From Desulfovibrio desulfuricans DSM 642 (GTDB lineage Bacteria > Desulfobacterota > Desulfovibrionia > Desulfovibrionales > Desulfovibrionaceae): 64,000 nucleotides of DNA. The DNA lies in contig NZ_ATUZ01000018.1 of NCBI RefSeq assembly GCF_000420465.1, positions 62,001 through 126,000 of the forward strand. The letters run 5' to 3'. Below, one piece after another: positions 25,630-35,394 of the stretch. The position numbers and the translations under genes are program-made. The notes beneath the pieces are model-generated. The model was given only the letters and a program-made list of their open reading frames with translations, had not been told where the DNA came from and did not search any database. The number at the start of each line of letters is the position of its first letter. Position 1 is the stretch's first letter.

Positions 25630-26781
25630 ATGGCGACCGATATCTTTGAACACGAAAGGCTGCTCAACGCGCCTACCCGCAACTTTCTGGCTATTACCGC
25701 CCTGCTGTCGCTGGCTGTGGTTGCAGGCAGCCTGCTGCCCGCAGGCAGCGCCCTGCATGTGCCGGGCTACATGGTCACCCTGCTTGGCAAATACCTGACC
25801 TACTCCCTGCTGGCTCTTTCCGTTGATCTGGTGTGGGGTTTCATGGGTGTGCTCAGCCTTGGGCACGGCGCGTTTTTCGCCCTTGGGGGCTACGGCTTCG
25901 GCATGTACCTCATGCGGCAGATAGGTGCGCGCGGCGTATATGGAAATGCCAACCTGCCGGACTTCATGGTTTTTCTTAACTGGAGGGAACTTCCCTGGTT
26001 CTGGCAGGGCAGCGAATACTTTGTGGTGGCACTGCTGCTGGTCGTGCTGCTGCCCGGCCTGCTGACCTATGTGTTTGGCAGATTGGCCTTTGGTTCGCGG
26101 GTTTCGGGCGTGTATTTCTCCATTATGAGTCAGGCCATGACCTATGCCCTCCTGCTGGCCTTTTTCCGCAACGAAATGGGCTTTGGCGGCAACAACGGCC
26201 TCACGGACTTCAAGACCCTGCTGGGCTTTGAATTGCAGACAGACGGCATGCGCACAACCCTGTTTGCCTGCTCCGCCGTGGCGCTCATGGCTGGCTACCT
26301 TCTGTGCAGGGCTGTCACCGCGTCGCGCCTTGGGCGCGTGTGCGTGGCCGTACGCGATGCGGAAAGCCGCGTGCGCTTTATCGGCTACAGGGTGGAGCGT
26401 TATCAGGTGGCGGTGTTCACGCTGTCCGCCATTCTGGCGGGCATTGGCGGCGCTCTGTATGTGCCGCAGGTGGGCATCATCAACCCCGGAGAATTTTCGC
26501 CCCTCAACTCCATTGAAATTGTGGTCTGGGTGGCGCTTGGAGGCCGTGGGCGGCTCTATGGCGCGGTGCTTGGAGCGTTTGCCGTCAATGCCTTCAAAAC
26601 GTGGTTTACGGCGGTCATGCCCGAGGCCTGGCTGTTTGCCCTTGGCGGCATGTTTGTGCTGGTGACCATCTTCCTGCCGCAGGGTCTGGCGGGCTTGCCC
26701 GATCAGTGGCGCAACCGCGCAACACGGGGCGCAAGGCCGGATTCCCCTGCCGATTCCGCCAGAGAAGGAGGCGCAGCATGA
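25630..26781 (+). CDS. urtC: Urea ABC transporter permease UrtC
   Basis: A 383-residue LivM-type permease with about 10 hydrophobic segments. The LWGFMGVLSLGHGAFFALGGY-like region near residue 75 (seen as WGFMGVLSLGHGAFFALG) and the ILAGIGGALYVPQVGIINP block are typical of UrtC. It pairs with UrtB to form the membrane channel. GGAGG ends the upstream gene and serves as the ribosome site. Its stop overlaps urtD (ATGA). Confidence 0.95.
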   Translation: MATDIFEHERLLNAPTRNFLAITALLSLAVVAGSLLPAGSALHVPGYMVTLLGKYLTYSLLALSVDLVWGFMGVLSLGHGAFFALGGYGFGMYLMRQIGARGVYGNANLPDFMVFLNWRELPWFWQGSEYFVVALLLVVLLPGLLTYVFGRLAFGSRVSGVYFSIMSQAMTYALLLAFFRNEMGFGGNNGLTDFKTLLGFELQTDGMRTTLFACSAVALMAGYLLCRAVTASRLGRVCVAVRDAESRVRFIGYRVERYQVAVFTLSAILAGIGGALYVPQVGIINPGEFSPLNSIEIVVWVALGGRGRLYGAVLGAFAVNAFKTWFTAVMPEAWLFALGGMFVLVTIFLPQGLAGLPDQWRNRATRGARPDSPADSAREGGAA

Positions 26782-27674
26782 AGACCCAGCAGGATATTTT
26801 GCACGGGCGCAGCCTTGAGGACGTGGCAGAAGCCGCCCGCGCCTACGAAGAAACGCACGCCCCCTTTGACAAGCGCCCCATGAAGATGCGCGCCCGGCCC
26901 CCGCGCCCCATGATGTCCAAGCCAGATATTGCGCTGTACATGGAAAAAATCAGCGTGAGCTTTGACGGCTTCAAGGCGCTCAATGACCTGACCTTCTATG
27001 TGGACAAGGGCGAACTGCGCTGCGTCATCGGCCCCAACGGCGCTGGCAAAACCACCATGATGGACGTCATCACCGGCAAAACCCGGCCCGACAGGGGTTC
27101 CGCATGGTTTGGGCGCACCTGCAACCTGCTGCAAATGGATGAGGTCGCCATCGCCCAGGCTGGTATTGGCCGCAAATTCCAGAAGCCCTCGGTGTTCGAG
27201 GCGTTGAGCGTGCTGCAAAATCTGGAGCTGGCGCTGGCTGGCGACAAGCGGGTATGGCCCACGTTCCGCGCGCGGCTCTCTACGGACAACAGGGTCTTTA
27301 TCGAAGAAGTGCTGCACCGCATCCGCCTGACGGAACTGGCCCGCTTGCAGGCGGGCAAGCTCTCGCACGGGCAAAAGCAGTGGCTTGAAATCGGCATGCT
27401 GCTCATGCAGAAGCCGCAACTCCTGCTGCTGGACGAACCCGTGGCGGGCATGACGCCTGAGGAAATGGACCGCACTATTGACCTGCTGCACGACCTTGAG
27501 GGCGAGCAGAGCATCATGGTGGTGGAGCACGACATGGAATTTGTGCGGGCCATTGCCCACAAGGTCACAGTGCTGCATCAAGGCAGCGTGCTTGCCGAGG
27601 GCACCATGGACGAAATGCAGAACCACCCCGCCGTGGTTGAAGCCTATCTGGGCGAACCGCTGGGCGCGGCCTAG
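26778..27674 (+). CDS. urtD: Urea ABC transporter ATP-binding protein UrtD
   Basis: A 298-residue LivG-type ATPase. Walker A is GPNGAGKTT (~83-91), Walker B LLLLDEPVAGM, and the ABC signature is degenerate (KLSHGQKQW), as is usual for UrtD. A ~55-residue N-terminal extension rich in Arg/Pro precedes the ATPase domain. I chose the ATG at 26778 (AAGGAGG upstream), overlapping the urtC stop by 4 nt; the open frame extends further 5' inside urtC. It energises urea uptake with UrtE. Confidence 0.94.
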   Translation: MKTQQDILHGRSLEDVAEAARAYEETHAPFDKRPMKMRARPPRPMMSKPDIALYMEKISVSFDGFKALNDLTFYVDKGELRCVIGPNGAGKTTMMDVITGKTRPDRGSAWFGRTCNLLQMDEVAIAQAGIGRKFQKPSVFEALSVLQNLELALAGDKRVWPTFRARLSTDNRVFIEEVLHRIRLTELARLQAGKLSHGQKQWLEIGMLLMQKPQLLLLDEPVAGMTPEEMDRTIDLLHDLEGEQSIMVVEHDMEFVRAIAHKVTVLHQGSVLAEGTMDEMQNHPAVVEAYLGEPLGAA

Positions 27675-27777
27675 CGCCTGCACGCCCCCTGGTCAGCCGT
27701 GGCTGATCTCGGGCTGATCACGGACTGGACCACTGCAAACTGCCAATTTTCGAGCCTCATGCTCCAGGAGGAGCGTA

Positions 27778-28473
27778 ATGCTGCATATCAAAGGTCTCAA
27801 TCAGTATTATGGCGAAAGCCACATCCTGCGCGACGTCAACCTTGAGGTAAAGGCCGGTTCGTGCGCCTGCCTCATGGGCCGCAACGGCGTGGGCAAAACC
27901 ACATTGCTTCAGTGCATCATGGGCGTGCTGCCCGCGCGCTCCGGTCATATTCTCCTTGAAGGAACGGACTTGCTTCCTCTGCCTGTGGAGCGCCGTGCGG
28001 CCCTGGGCATCGGTTATGTGCCTCAGGGCCGCCAAATCTTCCCCCTGCTGACCGTGCGTGAAAACATGGAGCTTTCCCTGCCCATGCGCAAGGACAAGGC
28101 CGGGGCCATTCCTCCGTTCATCTTTGACTTTTTCCCCGTGCTGGGCGAAATGATGCATCGGAGGGGCGGCGATCTTTCCGGCGGGCAGCAGCAACAGCTT
28201 GCCATTGCCCGGGCGCTCACGCTGGAGCCGCGTCTGCTCATTCTGGACGAACCAACCGAGGGCATCCAGCCCAACATTGTGCGCGACATCGCCACAACCA
28301 TTCGCAGACTCAACGAGGAAATGGGCCTCACCGTGCTGCTGGTGGAGCAGAAAGTGCCTTTTGCCCGCCGCATGGCAGATACCTATATGATTATGGATCG
28401 CGGGCACATCGTTTCGCAGGGCGGCATGCACGGCCTGGACGATGCAACCGTCAAAGCCTTTCTGAGCGTCTGA
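27778..28473 (+). CDS. urtE: Urea ABC transporter ATP-binding protein UrtE
   Basis: A 231-residue LivF-type ATPase. Walker A is GRNGVGKTT (~36-44), the signature is LSGGQQQQLAIARAL, and Walker B is LILDEPTEGIQP. The start MLHIKGLNQYYGESHIL is characteristic of UrtE. AGGAGG lies 6 nt before the ATG. The 103-nt gap after urtD holds no clear terminator, so it should be co-transcribed; ureD follows after 29 nt. Confidence 0.95.
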   Translation: MLHIKGLNQYYGESHILRDVNLEVKAGSCACLMGRNGVGKTTLLQCIMGVLPARSGHILLEGTDLLPLPVERRAALGIGYVPQGRQIFPLLTVRENMELSLPMRKDKAGAIPPFIFDFFPVLGEMMHRRGGDLSGGQQQQLAIARALTLEPRLLILDEPTEGIQPNIVRDIATTIRRLNEEMGLTVLLVEQKVPFARRMADTYMIMDRGHIVSQGGMHGLDDATVKAFLSV

Positions 28474-28502
28474 TTCCCGCCACGGAATCCAAGAGGAACT
28501 GC

Positions 28503-29561
28503 ATGTCTGCCAACACCGCAAACCCTGCCGGCAATCTCCACGGTCACTGCTTTACGCCTGACCGCCGCTGGAGCGCGCGCATGGAGCTGGATTTTGCGGT
28601 GCGGCAGGGACGTACCACGCTGGCAAAAATGCAGTTCAGCGGGCCTTTGCGCGTGCAGCGGCCCTTCTATCCCGAAGCTGCGCCAGCCAATGCGCCGGGC
28701 CGGGCGCAGGCGTTCCAGCCCTGCCACTGCTGCCTGCTGCACCCGCCGGGCGGCCTTGTGAGCGGCGACGATCTGAGCCTTGCCGTGCGGCTTGCGCAAG
28801 GCGCGCACGCCCTGCTCACCGCCCCTTCTGCCTCCAAATTCTACGCTGCGGATGAACATAATGTGGCGCAGCGTCAGACCACAGACCTGAACGTTGCGGG
28901 CGGCATGCTGGAATGGCTGCCGCGTGAAACCATCATCTATGACGGGGCGCGGGCCGAGATGCGCACATCGGTGGAGCTGGACAATGCCAGCGCCTGTATT
29001 GGCTGGGAAATGATCTGCCTTGGCCGCCCTGCCGCCAACGAGAGCTTTACCCACGGCAGCGTGCGCCAAAGCCTCATCCTCACTCGCGAGGGCCTGCCCC
29101 TGCTGCATGAAGTGCTGCGCTTTGAAGGCGGCGATGCCCTGCAAAAATGCGCCTGTGGTCTGGATGATCAGGCGGTCTCCGCCACCCTCTTTGCCGTGGG
29201 ACGCGGAGCGGATGACGGGCAAGACCTTGCCGCGCTGGAAGCATGCTGCACCACGCTGCAAAACATGCTCTCGCCCAACTGCGACTTTGATGATGCGCCA
29301 GATGGCACTCCTGATGATGCATCTGGAGGGCAAAGCCCCGCTGCAAGCGATATTTCCGTCCAGGCCAAGCCCGTTCCCCTGTCTGCCCACATGGGGGAAC
29401 GGGCCGGAGCCACCGTGCGCGGCGGGGTGCTTGTGGTGCGCTATCTGGGGCCGGATATGGAAGAAGCGCGCAGCCTGTTGCTGACAACCTGGAACCTGCT
29501 GCGGCCCGCGCTGACCGGTTGCCCGCCGCACATGCCGCGCATCTGGTACGGAGCTTTTTAA
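28503..29561 (+). CDS. ureD: Urease accessory protein UreD
   Basis: A 352-residue cytoplasmic chaperone that binds apo-urease and, with UreF and UreG, delivers nickel. Recognisable parts are LLHPPGGLVSGDDL near residue 80, TAPSASKFY, and EWLPRETIIYDGA. It is longer than the usual ~270-300 residues because of an insert at ~255-300 (DDAPDGTPDDASGG region), which looks like an unstructured, Asp-rich loop. AGAGGA precedes the ATG. First of the ure genes, in line with urtE. Confidence 0.92.
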   Translation: MSANTANPAGNLHGHCFTPDRRWSARMELDFAVRQGRTTLAKMQFSGPLRVQRPFYPEAAPANAPGRAQAFQPCHCCLLHPPGGLVSGDDLSLAVRLAQGAHALLTAPSASKFYAADEHNVAQRQTTDLNVAGGMLEWLPRETIIYDGARAEMRTSVELDNASACIGWEMICLGRPAANESFTHGSVRQSLILTREGLPLLHEVLRFEGGDALQKCACGLDDQAVSATLFAVGRGADDGQDLAALEACCTTLQNMLSPNCDFDDAPDGTPDDASGGQSPAASDISVQAKPVPLSAHMGERAGATVRGGVLVVRYLGPDMEEARSLLLTTWNLLRPALTGCPPHMPRIWYGAF

Positions 29562-29634
29562 GGGTGTTTTTCACAGCCGGGCTGCTATTGAGACTGCTAG
29601 CCGAGCTGCGCCAATATAAATTTCAAGGAACTCT

Positions 29635-29648
29635 TGCGGCATGCCGCA
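29635..29648 (+). other. 14-bp palindrome between ureD and ureA
   Basis: TGCGGCATGCCGCA is fully self-complementary and lies 15 nt before the ureA ATG in the only sizeable gap (102 nt) of the ure cluster. It could be an RNA hairpin or a protein site; the role is unknown. Confidence 0.35.
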
Positions 29649-29663
29649 TATACTGGAGGCAAC

Positions 29664-29966
29664 ATGGAACTTCTGCCCAGAGAAAAAGACAAGCTGCTGC
29701 TTTTCACCGCCGGGCTGCTGGCAGAGAGGCGCAAGGCCCGGGGCCTCAAGCTCAATTACCCCGAGGCTGTGGCCTACATCAGCCTGGCCGTGCTTGAAGG
29801 CGCGCGCGATGGGCAAAGCGTGGCCGAACTTATGGGTTCGTGCCGCAACCTGCTCACGCGCGAGGACGTCATGGACGGCGTACCCGAGATGATCCACGAA
29901 GTGCAGGTGGAGGCCACCTTTCCTGACGGCACCAAGCTTGTGACGGTGCACGACCCCATTCTGTAA
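29664..29966 (+). CDS. ureA: Urease gamma subunit UreA
   Basis: A 100-residue structural subunit, starting [21 protein letters not shown] and containing [11 protein letters not shown] and the conserved [12 protein letters not shown] end. Length is typical of separate gamma subunits. I chose the ATG at 29664, with TGGAGG upstream; a TTG at 29634 is in frame but lacks such a site. It is part of the ureABC structural set. Confidence 0.96.
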   Translation: MELLPREKDKLLLFTAGLLAERRKARGLKLNYPEAVAYISLAVLEGARDGQSVAELMGSCRNLLTREDVMDGVPEMIHEVQVEATFPDGTKLVTVHDPIL

Positions 29967-30038
29967 TCAGGGCCGACCACGGGCAAGCCGTACACGACAA
30001 CGAACGCGGCAACGTACACGAACACACAAGGGGGACGC

Positions 30039-30380
30039 ATGATTCCCGGTGAATTTCATATCGCTGAGGGCGAAATAACCCTCAACGCACTCTCGGAAGG
30101 GCAGGAAGTTGTGCTGGAAGTTTCCAATACCGGCGACAGGCCCATTCAGGTGGGTTCGCACTACCATTTTTTTGAAGTAAACCCGGCTCTTACCTTTGCC
30201 CGCGAATCCGCGCGCGGCATGCGGCTCGACATACCCGCCGGAACCGCCGTGCGTTTTGAGCCGGGGCAGAAACGCGAGGTGCGCCTTGTGCCCTACGCCG
30301 GGGCACGGCGCGTGTTTGGCTTTCGCGCCCAGATCATGGGGGCGCTTGATGCCGAAGCCCCCAGGGAGGAAAAAGCATGA
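30039..30380 (+). CDS. ureB: Urease beta subunit UreB
   Basis: A 113-residue structural subunit starting [13 protein letters not shown], with the conserved [11 protein letters not shown] and [15 protein letters not shown] blocks. AAGGGGGA precedes the ATG. Its stop overlaps the ureC start (ATGA), ensuring equal synthesis of the two subunits. Confidence 0.96.
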   Translation: MIPGEFHIAEGEITLNALSEGQEVVLEVSNTGDRPIQVGSHYHFFEVNPALTFARESARGMRLDIPAGTAVRFEPGQKREVRLVPYAGARRVFGFRAQIMGALDAEAPREEKA

Positions 30381-32098
30381 TCCGCATTCCCAGAAGCCAG
30401 TATGCCGAACTCTACGGCCCCACCACGGGCGACCGCATCCGCCTTGCGGACACGGAACTGTGGATCGAAATTGAGCGCGACCACACAGTCTATGGCGATG
30501 AAGTCTGTTTTGGCGGCGGCAAGGTCATTCGCGATGGCATGGGCCAGAGCCAGATCAGCAATGCTGACGGCGCTATGGACACCGTCATCACAAATGCCGT
30601 CATCATGGATGCGGCGCTGGGCATCATCAAGGCTGATCTTGGCATACGCGACGGGCGCATTGCCGCCATCGGCAAGGCTGGAAACCCCGATGTGCAGCCC
30701 GATGTGGACGTGATCATCGGCCCCGGCACGGAAATCATTGCAGGGGAAGGCTGCCTGCTCACCGCTGGCGGCATGGACTCGCACATCCATTTTATCTGCC
30801 CGCAACAGGTGGAAGAAGCCCTGGCCAGCGGCATCACCACCATGCTTGGCGGCGGCACCGGCCCCGCCACGGGCACCAACGCTACCACCTGCACCCCCGG
30901 CCCCTGGCATCTGGAACGCATGCTGGCCGCCACAGACGCACTGCCCATGAACTTTGGATTTCTGGGCAAGGGCAATGCCGCCATGCCCGATGCCCTGCGC
31001 GAGCAGCTCGAGGCGGGCGCCTGCGGCCTGAAACTGCACGAAGACTGGGGCACCACCCCCGCTGCCATCGACACCTGCCTTACCGTGGCTGACGAATACG
31101 ATGTACAGGTCGCCATCCATACCGACACGCTCAATGAGGCGGGCTTTGTGGAAGACACGCTGGCCGCGTTCCGTGGCCGCACCATCCACACCTACCACAC
31201 GGAAGGCGCAGGCGGCGGCCACGCACCCGACATTCTGCGCGCCTGCTCCCTGCCCAACGTGCTGCCCTCGTCCACCAATCCCACCCGACCCTATACCGTG
31301 AACACCGTGGACGAGCATCTGGACATGCTCATGGTTTGCCACCACCTCAACCCCTCCCTGCCAGAGGACGCGGCCTTTGCCGATTCGCGCATCCGGCGCG
31401 AAACCATTGCCGCGGAGGATATCTTGCAGGACATGGGCGTGATCTCCATGATTTCCTCAGACTCGCAGGCCATGGGCCGCGTGGGCGAGGTCATCACCCG
31501 CGCGTGGCAGACCGCCCACAAGATGAAGGTGCAGCGCGGCCCCCTGCCCGAAGACCGAGGGCACGGCAACGACAACTTTCGCGTGCGCCGGTATCTGGCC
31601 AAGTACACCTGCAATCCTGCCGTTACCCACGGCCTTTCCCACGCCATTGGCGCAGTGGCCCCCGGCCTTCTGGCCGACCTCGTGCTGTGGAAGCCCGCCT
31701 TCTTTGGGGTCAAACCTTCGCTGGTCATCAAGGGCGGGCAGATAGCCGCCGCGCCCATGGGCGATGCCAACGCCTCCATCCCCACGCCGCAACCCATGCA
31801 CTACCGGCCCATGTTTGGCGCGCTGGGGCAGGCTGCGGCTGCCGCCAGCCTGAGCTTTGTTTCGCGTGCCTTCATGGAAAACGGCGGCGAGGGACGGCTG
31901 CGGGAGCTGGGTCTGCTGCGCGGGCTTTCCTCCTGCCGGGGCACGCGCACACTGTGCAAGAGCGACCTTTTGCTCAACAGCGCCACCCCGGCCATTGCCG
32001 TGAATCCGCAAACCTATGAAGTCCGCGCTGACGGCGAAATACTCACCTGCGCTCCGGCAGAAGTGCTGCCGCTGGCGCAACGGTATTTTTTGTTCTAG
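30377..32098 (+). CDS. ureC: Urease alpha (catalytic) subunit UreC
   Basis: A 573-residue nickel amidohydrolase that splits urea to ammonia and carbamate. The metal-binding HIH is in [10 protein letters not shown] (~136-138), the carbamylated lysine in GLKLHEDWG (~219), and the flap cysteine/histidine in [20 protein letters not shown] (~322). All catalytic elements appear intact and the length is standard, so the enzyme should be active. It forms the (alpha-beta-gamma) unit with UreA and UreB. Confidence 0.97.
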   Translation: MIRIPRSQYAELYGPTTGDRIRLADTELWIEIERDHTVYGDEVCFGGGKVIRDGMGQSQISNADGAMDTVITNAVIMDAALGIIKADLGIRDGRIAAIGKAGNPDVQPDVDVIIGPGTEIIAGEGCLLTAGGMDSHIHFICPQQVEEALASGITTMLGGGTGPATGTNATTCTPGPWHLERMLAATDALPMNFGFLGKGNAAMPDALREQLEAGACGLKLHEDWGTTPAAIDTCLTVADEYDVQVAIHTDTLNEAGFVEDTLAAFRGRTIHTYHTEGAGGGHAPDILRACSLPNVLPSSTNPTRPYTVNTVDEHLDMLMVCHHLNPSLPEDAAFADSRIRRETIAAEDILQDMGVISMISSDSQAMGRVGEVITRAWQTAHKMKVQRGPLPEDRGHGNDNFRVRRYLAKYTCNPAVTHGLSHAIGAVAPGLLADLVLWKPAFFGVKPSLVIKGGQIAAAPMGDANASIPTPQPMHYRPMFGALGQAAAAASLSFVSRAFMENGGEGRLRELGLLRGLSSCRGTRTLCKSDLLLNSATPAIAVNPQTYEVRADGEILTCAPAEVLPLAQRYFLF

Positions 32099-32120
32099 GC
32101 AAACCACCCAAGGAGCGACC

Positions 32121-32564
32121 ATGCTGGAATTTACCGAAAACATGGGGCAGCGCAACAACCTGGAGCCTACGGCCACCCTCACCCTGACCTGGGAGCAACG
32201 CGGCAAATGCCGTCAGCGGCTGCGGTTGGACAGCGGCGAAGAAGCGGGCCTGTTTCTCACGCGCGGGCAGGTTCTGCGCGAGGGCGATATTCTGCGCGCC
32301 GGGGACGTGCTGGCAATTGTACGCAACGGCGCGGAACCCGTGGTGACGGGCATTGCCCCCAACTGGGAAACCCTGGCACGCGCCTGCTATCACATTGGCA
32401 ACCGCCACGCCGCCTTGCAGCTTGGGCACAAATGGCTGCGCTTCATGCCCGACCACGTGCTTGAAGAACTGGCGGAAAATCTGGGTCTGCGGCTGCGGCG
32501 CGAAAATCTCCCCTTTGTACCCGAGGGCGGAGCCTACGGCGGGCACGGTCACAGTCATGGCTGA
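32121..32564 (+). CDS. ureE: Urease accessory nickel chaperone UreE
   Basis: A 147-residue metallochaperone. The C-terminal domain contains the conserved CYHIGNRH metal-site region (~90), and the end is a short His tail (GGHGHSHG) for nickel. I chose the ATG at 32121, preceded by AAGGAG; the upstream open frame lies inside ureC. Its last 8 nt overlap the ureF start. Confidence 0.92.
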   Translation: MLEFTENMGQRNNLEPTATLTLTWEQRGKCRQRLRLDSGEEAGLFLTRGQVLREGDILRAGDVLAIVRNGAEPVVTGIAPNWETLARACYHIGNRHAALQLGHKWLRFMPDHVLEELAENLGLRLRRENLPFVPEGGAYGGHGHSHG

Positions 32565-33459
32565 ATTGGCTACCGGACTGGCGACTGACTTGGCATCCGA
32601 GCTGCCGCCTCCGGCAAGGGCTCTGGCAGGCGGAACCTGCCTTGCTCAACATGTTCAACAGTGTGCGACACATGCGCAGGCGGAGGATGCCGCAGGGCAA
32701 ACCGGGCCGCATGCTGGCCGTGGCTGTAGCCACCCGGCATGGAATGGGCCGCAGTTTGGCCTGACAGCCCTGCTCTATCTGGCGGGGCAATCCCTGCCCG
32801 TGGGCGGCTTTGCCTGGTCGCAGGGCCTTGCCGCCGCTGTGGAACGGGGGCAGGCAGGCACTGCGGAAGGCGTGCGCCGCTGGCTTTGGGGCGTGCTGCG
32901 CCTCGGCCTTGCGCGCAACGACCTGCCCCTTTTGCTGCGCATGCACGGGGCAGCAAGCAGTGCAGATGCCGGTGCGCTGGCCCACTGGAACGCCCTTATG
33001 CTTGCCGGACGCGAAAGCCGTGAACTGTGGCAGGAAGAAATCCAGATGGGCCGCGCCCTGCGCCGCATTTTGCACGATCAGGACATGCTGCCGCACTGGC
33101 CGCTGCCTGACAACGCGGGATACACGGCCTGTTTTGCTGTTGCCGCCGTCATGCTCGACCAGCACGTCCGCAGCATGGAGCCTTATTGCGATCCTGCCGC
33201 GCTGCAGCGCGCCGGGATGGACGCGGCCTGCGCCTATGTGTGGAGCTGGCTGCAAAATCAGGTGGCCGTGGCCTGCAAAACAGTGCCTCTGGGCCAGACC
33301 GCCGCGCAAAAACTTTTGCTGGAGTTCATGCCTGCCGTGCCGCAACTGGTGGCTCAGGCAGCGGCCCTGCCCGATGAGGACATAGGCTCCAGCCTCCCCG
33401 GCCTTGCCCTGTGCAGCGCCGGGCACGAACGACAATACACCCGACTTTTCAGGAGTTGA
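32557..33459 (+). CDS. ureF: Urease accessory protein UreF
   Basis: A 300-residue all-helical chaperone that joins UreD and UreG and gates nickel insertion. The UreF core begins at about residue 70 ([19 protein letters not shown]), with a typical end near [22 protein letters not shown]. The first ~65 residues are an extra Ala-, His- and Cys-containing stretch not seen in standard UreF, so the true start could be later. The ATG at 32557 overlaps ureE by 8 nt and fits translational coupling. Confidence 0.88.
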   Translation: MAELATGLATDLASELPPPARALAGGTCLAQHVQQCATHAQAEDAAGQTGPHAGRGCSHPAWNGPQFGLTALLYLAGQSLPVGGFAWSQGLAAAVERGQAGTAEGVRRWLWGVLRLGLARNDLPLLLRMHGAASSADAGALAHWNALMLAGRESRELWQEEIQMGRALRRILHDQDMLPHWPLPDNAGYTACFAVAAVMLDQHVRSMEPYCDPAALQRAGMDAACAYVWSWLQNQVAVACKTVPLGQTAAQKLLLEFMPAVPQLVAQAAALPDEDIGSSLPGLALCSAGHERQYTRLFRS

Positions 33460-33464
33460 ACGTC

Positions 33465-34094
33465 ATGACCAATAGACCCTGCCTGCGTGTGGGCGTTGGC
33501 GGCCCTGTGGGTTCCGGCAAAACGGCCCTCTTGCGCCACCTGTGCATGCGCCTTCGCAAGCACTACAACATGGCTGTCGTCACCAACGACATTTATACCC
33601 GCGAAGATGCGGAATTTCTGCTGCGTCATAACGCCCTTGAGGCCGACCGCATCATCGGCGTTGAAACGGGCGGCTGCCCGCACACTGCCATCCGCGAAGA
33701 CGCCTCCATGAATATTCAGGCCATTGAAGAGCTTCAGGCGCGCCATCCCGGCCTTGAGCTGGTGCTGGTGGAAAGCGGCGGGGACAACCTCTCCGCCACG
33801 TTCAGCCCGGAACTTGCAGATCTGACCATCTATGTCATAGACGTGAGCGGCGGGGACAAAATCCCGCGCAAGGGTGGCCCCGGTATCACCAAGTCCGACC
33901 TGCTCATCATCAACAAGGTTGACCTCGCGCCCATGGTGCATGCCTCGCTGGATGTGATGGAGCGGGACACCCGCCGCATGCGCGGCGAACGCCCCTATGT
34001 TCTCACCGAAATGCTTTCCGGCGCCGGCATTGAGGCCGTGATCGCCTTTATCATCCGCGAGGGCATGCTGCGGCTGCCCGACCAGTCAGCATAA
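33465..34094 (+). CDS. ureG: Urease accessory GTPase UreG
   Basis: A 209-residue SIMIBI-class GTPase. The P-loop GGPVGSGKT is at residues 12-20, the nickel-binding CPH at 71-73 ([14 protein letters not shown]), and the base motif INKVDL is present. GTP-driven dimer opening passes nickel to apo-urease. I chose the ATG at 33465 (AGGAG upstream). Last gene of the urea island, closed by a terminator. Confidence 0.96.
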   Translation: MTNRPCLRVGVGGPVGSGKTALLRHLCMRLRKHYNMAVVTNDIYTREDAEFLLRHNALEADRIIGVETGGCPHTAIREDASMNIQAIEELQARHPGLELVLVESGGDNLSATFSPELADLTIYVIDVSGGDKIPRKGGPGITKSDLLIINKVDLAPMVHASLDVMERDTRRMRGERPYVLTEMLSGAGIEAVIAFIIREGMLRLPDQSA

Positions 34095-34134
34095 GTGCAT
34101 TGCCTGCCGCGTGGATGCCCGCCACGCAGACGCA

Positions 34135-34163
34135 AAAAACGCCCGCAAATTGCGGGCGTTTTT
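34135..34163. terminator. Bidirectional terminator between ureG and prfA
   Basis: AAAAACGCCCGCA (34135-34147) pairs with TGCGGGCGTTTTT (34151-34163) around a 3-nt loop, giving a U-tract on both strands. Confidence 0.9.
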
Positions 34164-34191
34164 AGTAGCTAGCCATACTAAGGCGGGACGA

Positions 34192-35262
34192 TTAATCAGA
34201 AGCCTGCGCCTTGAGTGCATCGGCTTGCGCCACCGTGCTCAGGGCCTCAATCAGAGGATCGATTTCGCCTTCCATGATGCGGTCCAAAGAATACAGGGTC
34301 AGGTTGATGCGGTGATCCGTGCAACGCCCCTGCGGGAAATTGTAGGTGCGGATGCGCTCGGAACGGTCGCCGGAACCCACCTGCGACTTGCGGTCGGCGG
34401 AAATTTCCGAATTATAGCGTTCACGCTCGGCGGCCAGAATGCGCGAAGCAAGCACCTTCATGGCGCGGGCCTTGTTTTTGTGCTGCGAGCGTTCGTCCTG
34501 ACAGGTCACAACGGTATTGGTGGGCAAGTGCGTGATGCGCACCGCCGATTCCGTCTTGTTGACGTGCTGGCCGCCAGCGCCGGAAGCCCGGTAAATATCA
34601 ATGCGCAGGTCTTCGGGGCGGATTTCCACGTCCACTTCTTCCGCTTCGGGCATAACGGCCACTGTGGCGGCAGAGGTGTGGATGCGTCCCTGGGCTTCTG
34701 TGGCGGGCACGCGCTGCACACGGTGGGTGCCAGCCTCGAACTTGAGGCGGCTGTACACCTTGTTGCCGCTGATAAGGCAGATAACTTCCTTGAGGCCGCC
34801 CGACTCAGAGGGCGATTCGCTCATGAGTTCCACCTTCCAGCCCTTTACTTCGGCATAGCGCGAATACATGCGGAACAGATCGGCGGCAAACAGGGCCGCT
34901 TCTTCGCCGCCAGTACCGGCGCGGATTTCAAGAATGGTGTTCTTTTCGTCCAGCGGATCCTTGGGCAGCAGCATGAGCTTGAGCTCCTGCTCCACCTCGG
35001 GCAATTCCTTTTCAATGCGACGCAGGTCTTCATGGGCAAGCTCGCGCATTTCCGGATCTTCATCGCGCAGCAGCAGCTTGTTTTCGGCCTGCTCCTGCAA
35101 CAGCGCCTTGTGACGGCGGTACATTCCCACAATGTCGCGCAGATCGGCATGGGCCTTGGTGAGCTTGCGGTAGTGTTCCTGATCGTTGAACACGTCCGGC
35201 TCAGCCAGGGAATGCTCCAGCTCCATGAATTTCTTTTCCAGACCTTCCAATTTGGCGAACAT
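34192..35262 (-). CDS. prfA: Peptide chain release factor RF-1
   Basis: A 356-residue release factor for UAA and UAG. The PAT tripeptide that reads the stop codon is in [17 protein letters not shown] (~186), which marks RF-1 rather than RF-2, and the GGQ motif that triggers peptide release is in [13 protein letters not shown] (~231). I chose the ATG at 35262, with GGAG upstream; 42 further residues in frame upstream do not resemble RF-1. It is the last gene of rpmE-DUF1385-prfA; the methylase gene prmC, often next, is absent. Confidence 0.96.
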   Translation of the reverse strand: MFAKLEGLEKKFMELEHSLAEPDVFNDQEHYRKLTKAHADLRDIVGMYRRHKALLQEQAENKLLLRDEDPEMRELAHEDLRRIEKELPEVEQELKLMLLPKDPLDEKNTILEIRAGTGGEEAALFAADLFRMYSRYAEVKGWKVELMSESPSESGGLKEVICLISGNKVYSRLKFEAGTHRVQRVPATEAQGRIHTSAATVAVMPEAEEVDVEIRPEDLRIDIYRASGAGGQHVNKTESAVRITHLPTNTVVTCQDERSQHKNKARAMKVLASRILAAERERYNSEISADRKSQVGSGDRSERIRTYNFPQGRCTDHRINLTLYSLDRIMEGEIDPLIEALSTVAQADALKAQASD

Positions 35263-35394
35263 AGGTGTCTCCAACACGCTGTGGGCGGAAAAAACGGAAA
35301 TCGGGCGCGCAGCCATGCCGCAAGCAGCATGCCAGGCAACAGGCCCATGTACAGCATCTGCCGCAAAGGCGGCAGAAAAAGACGGCAATAAGCG

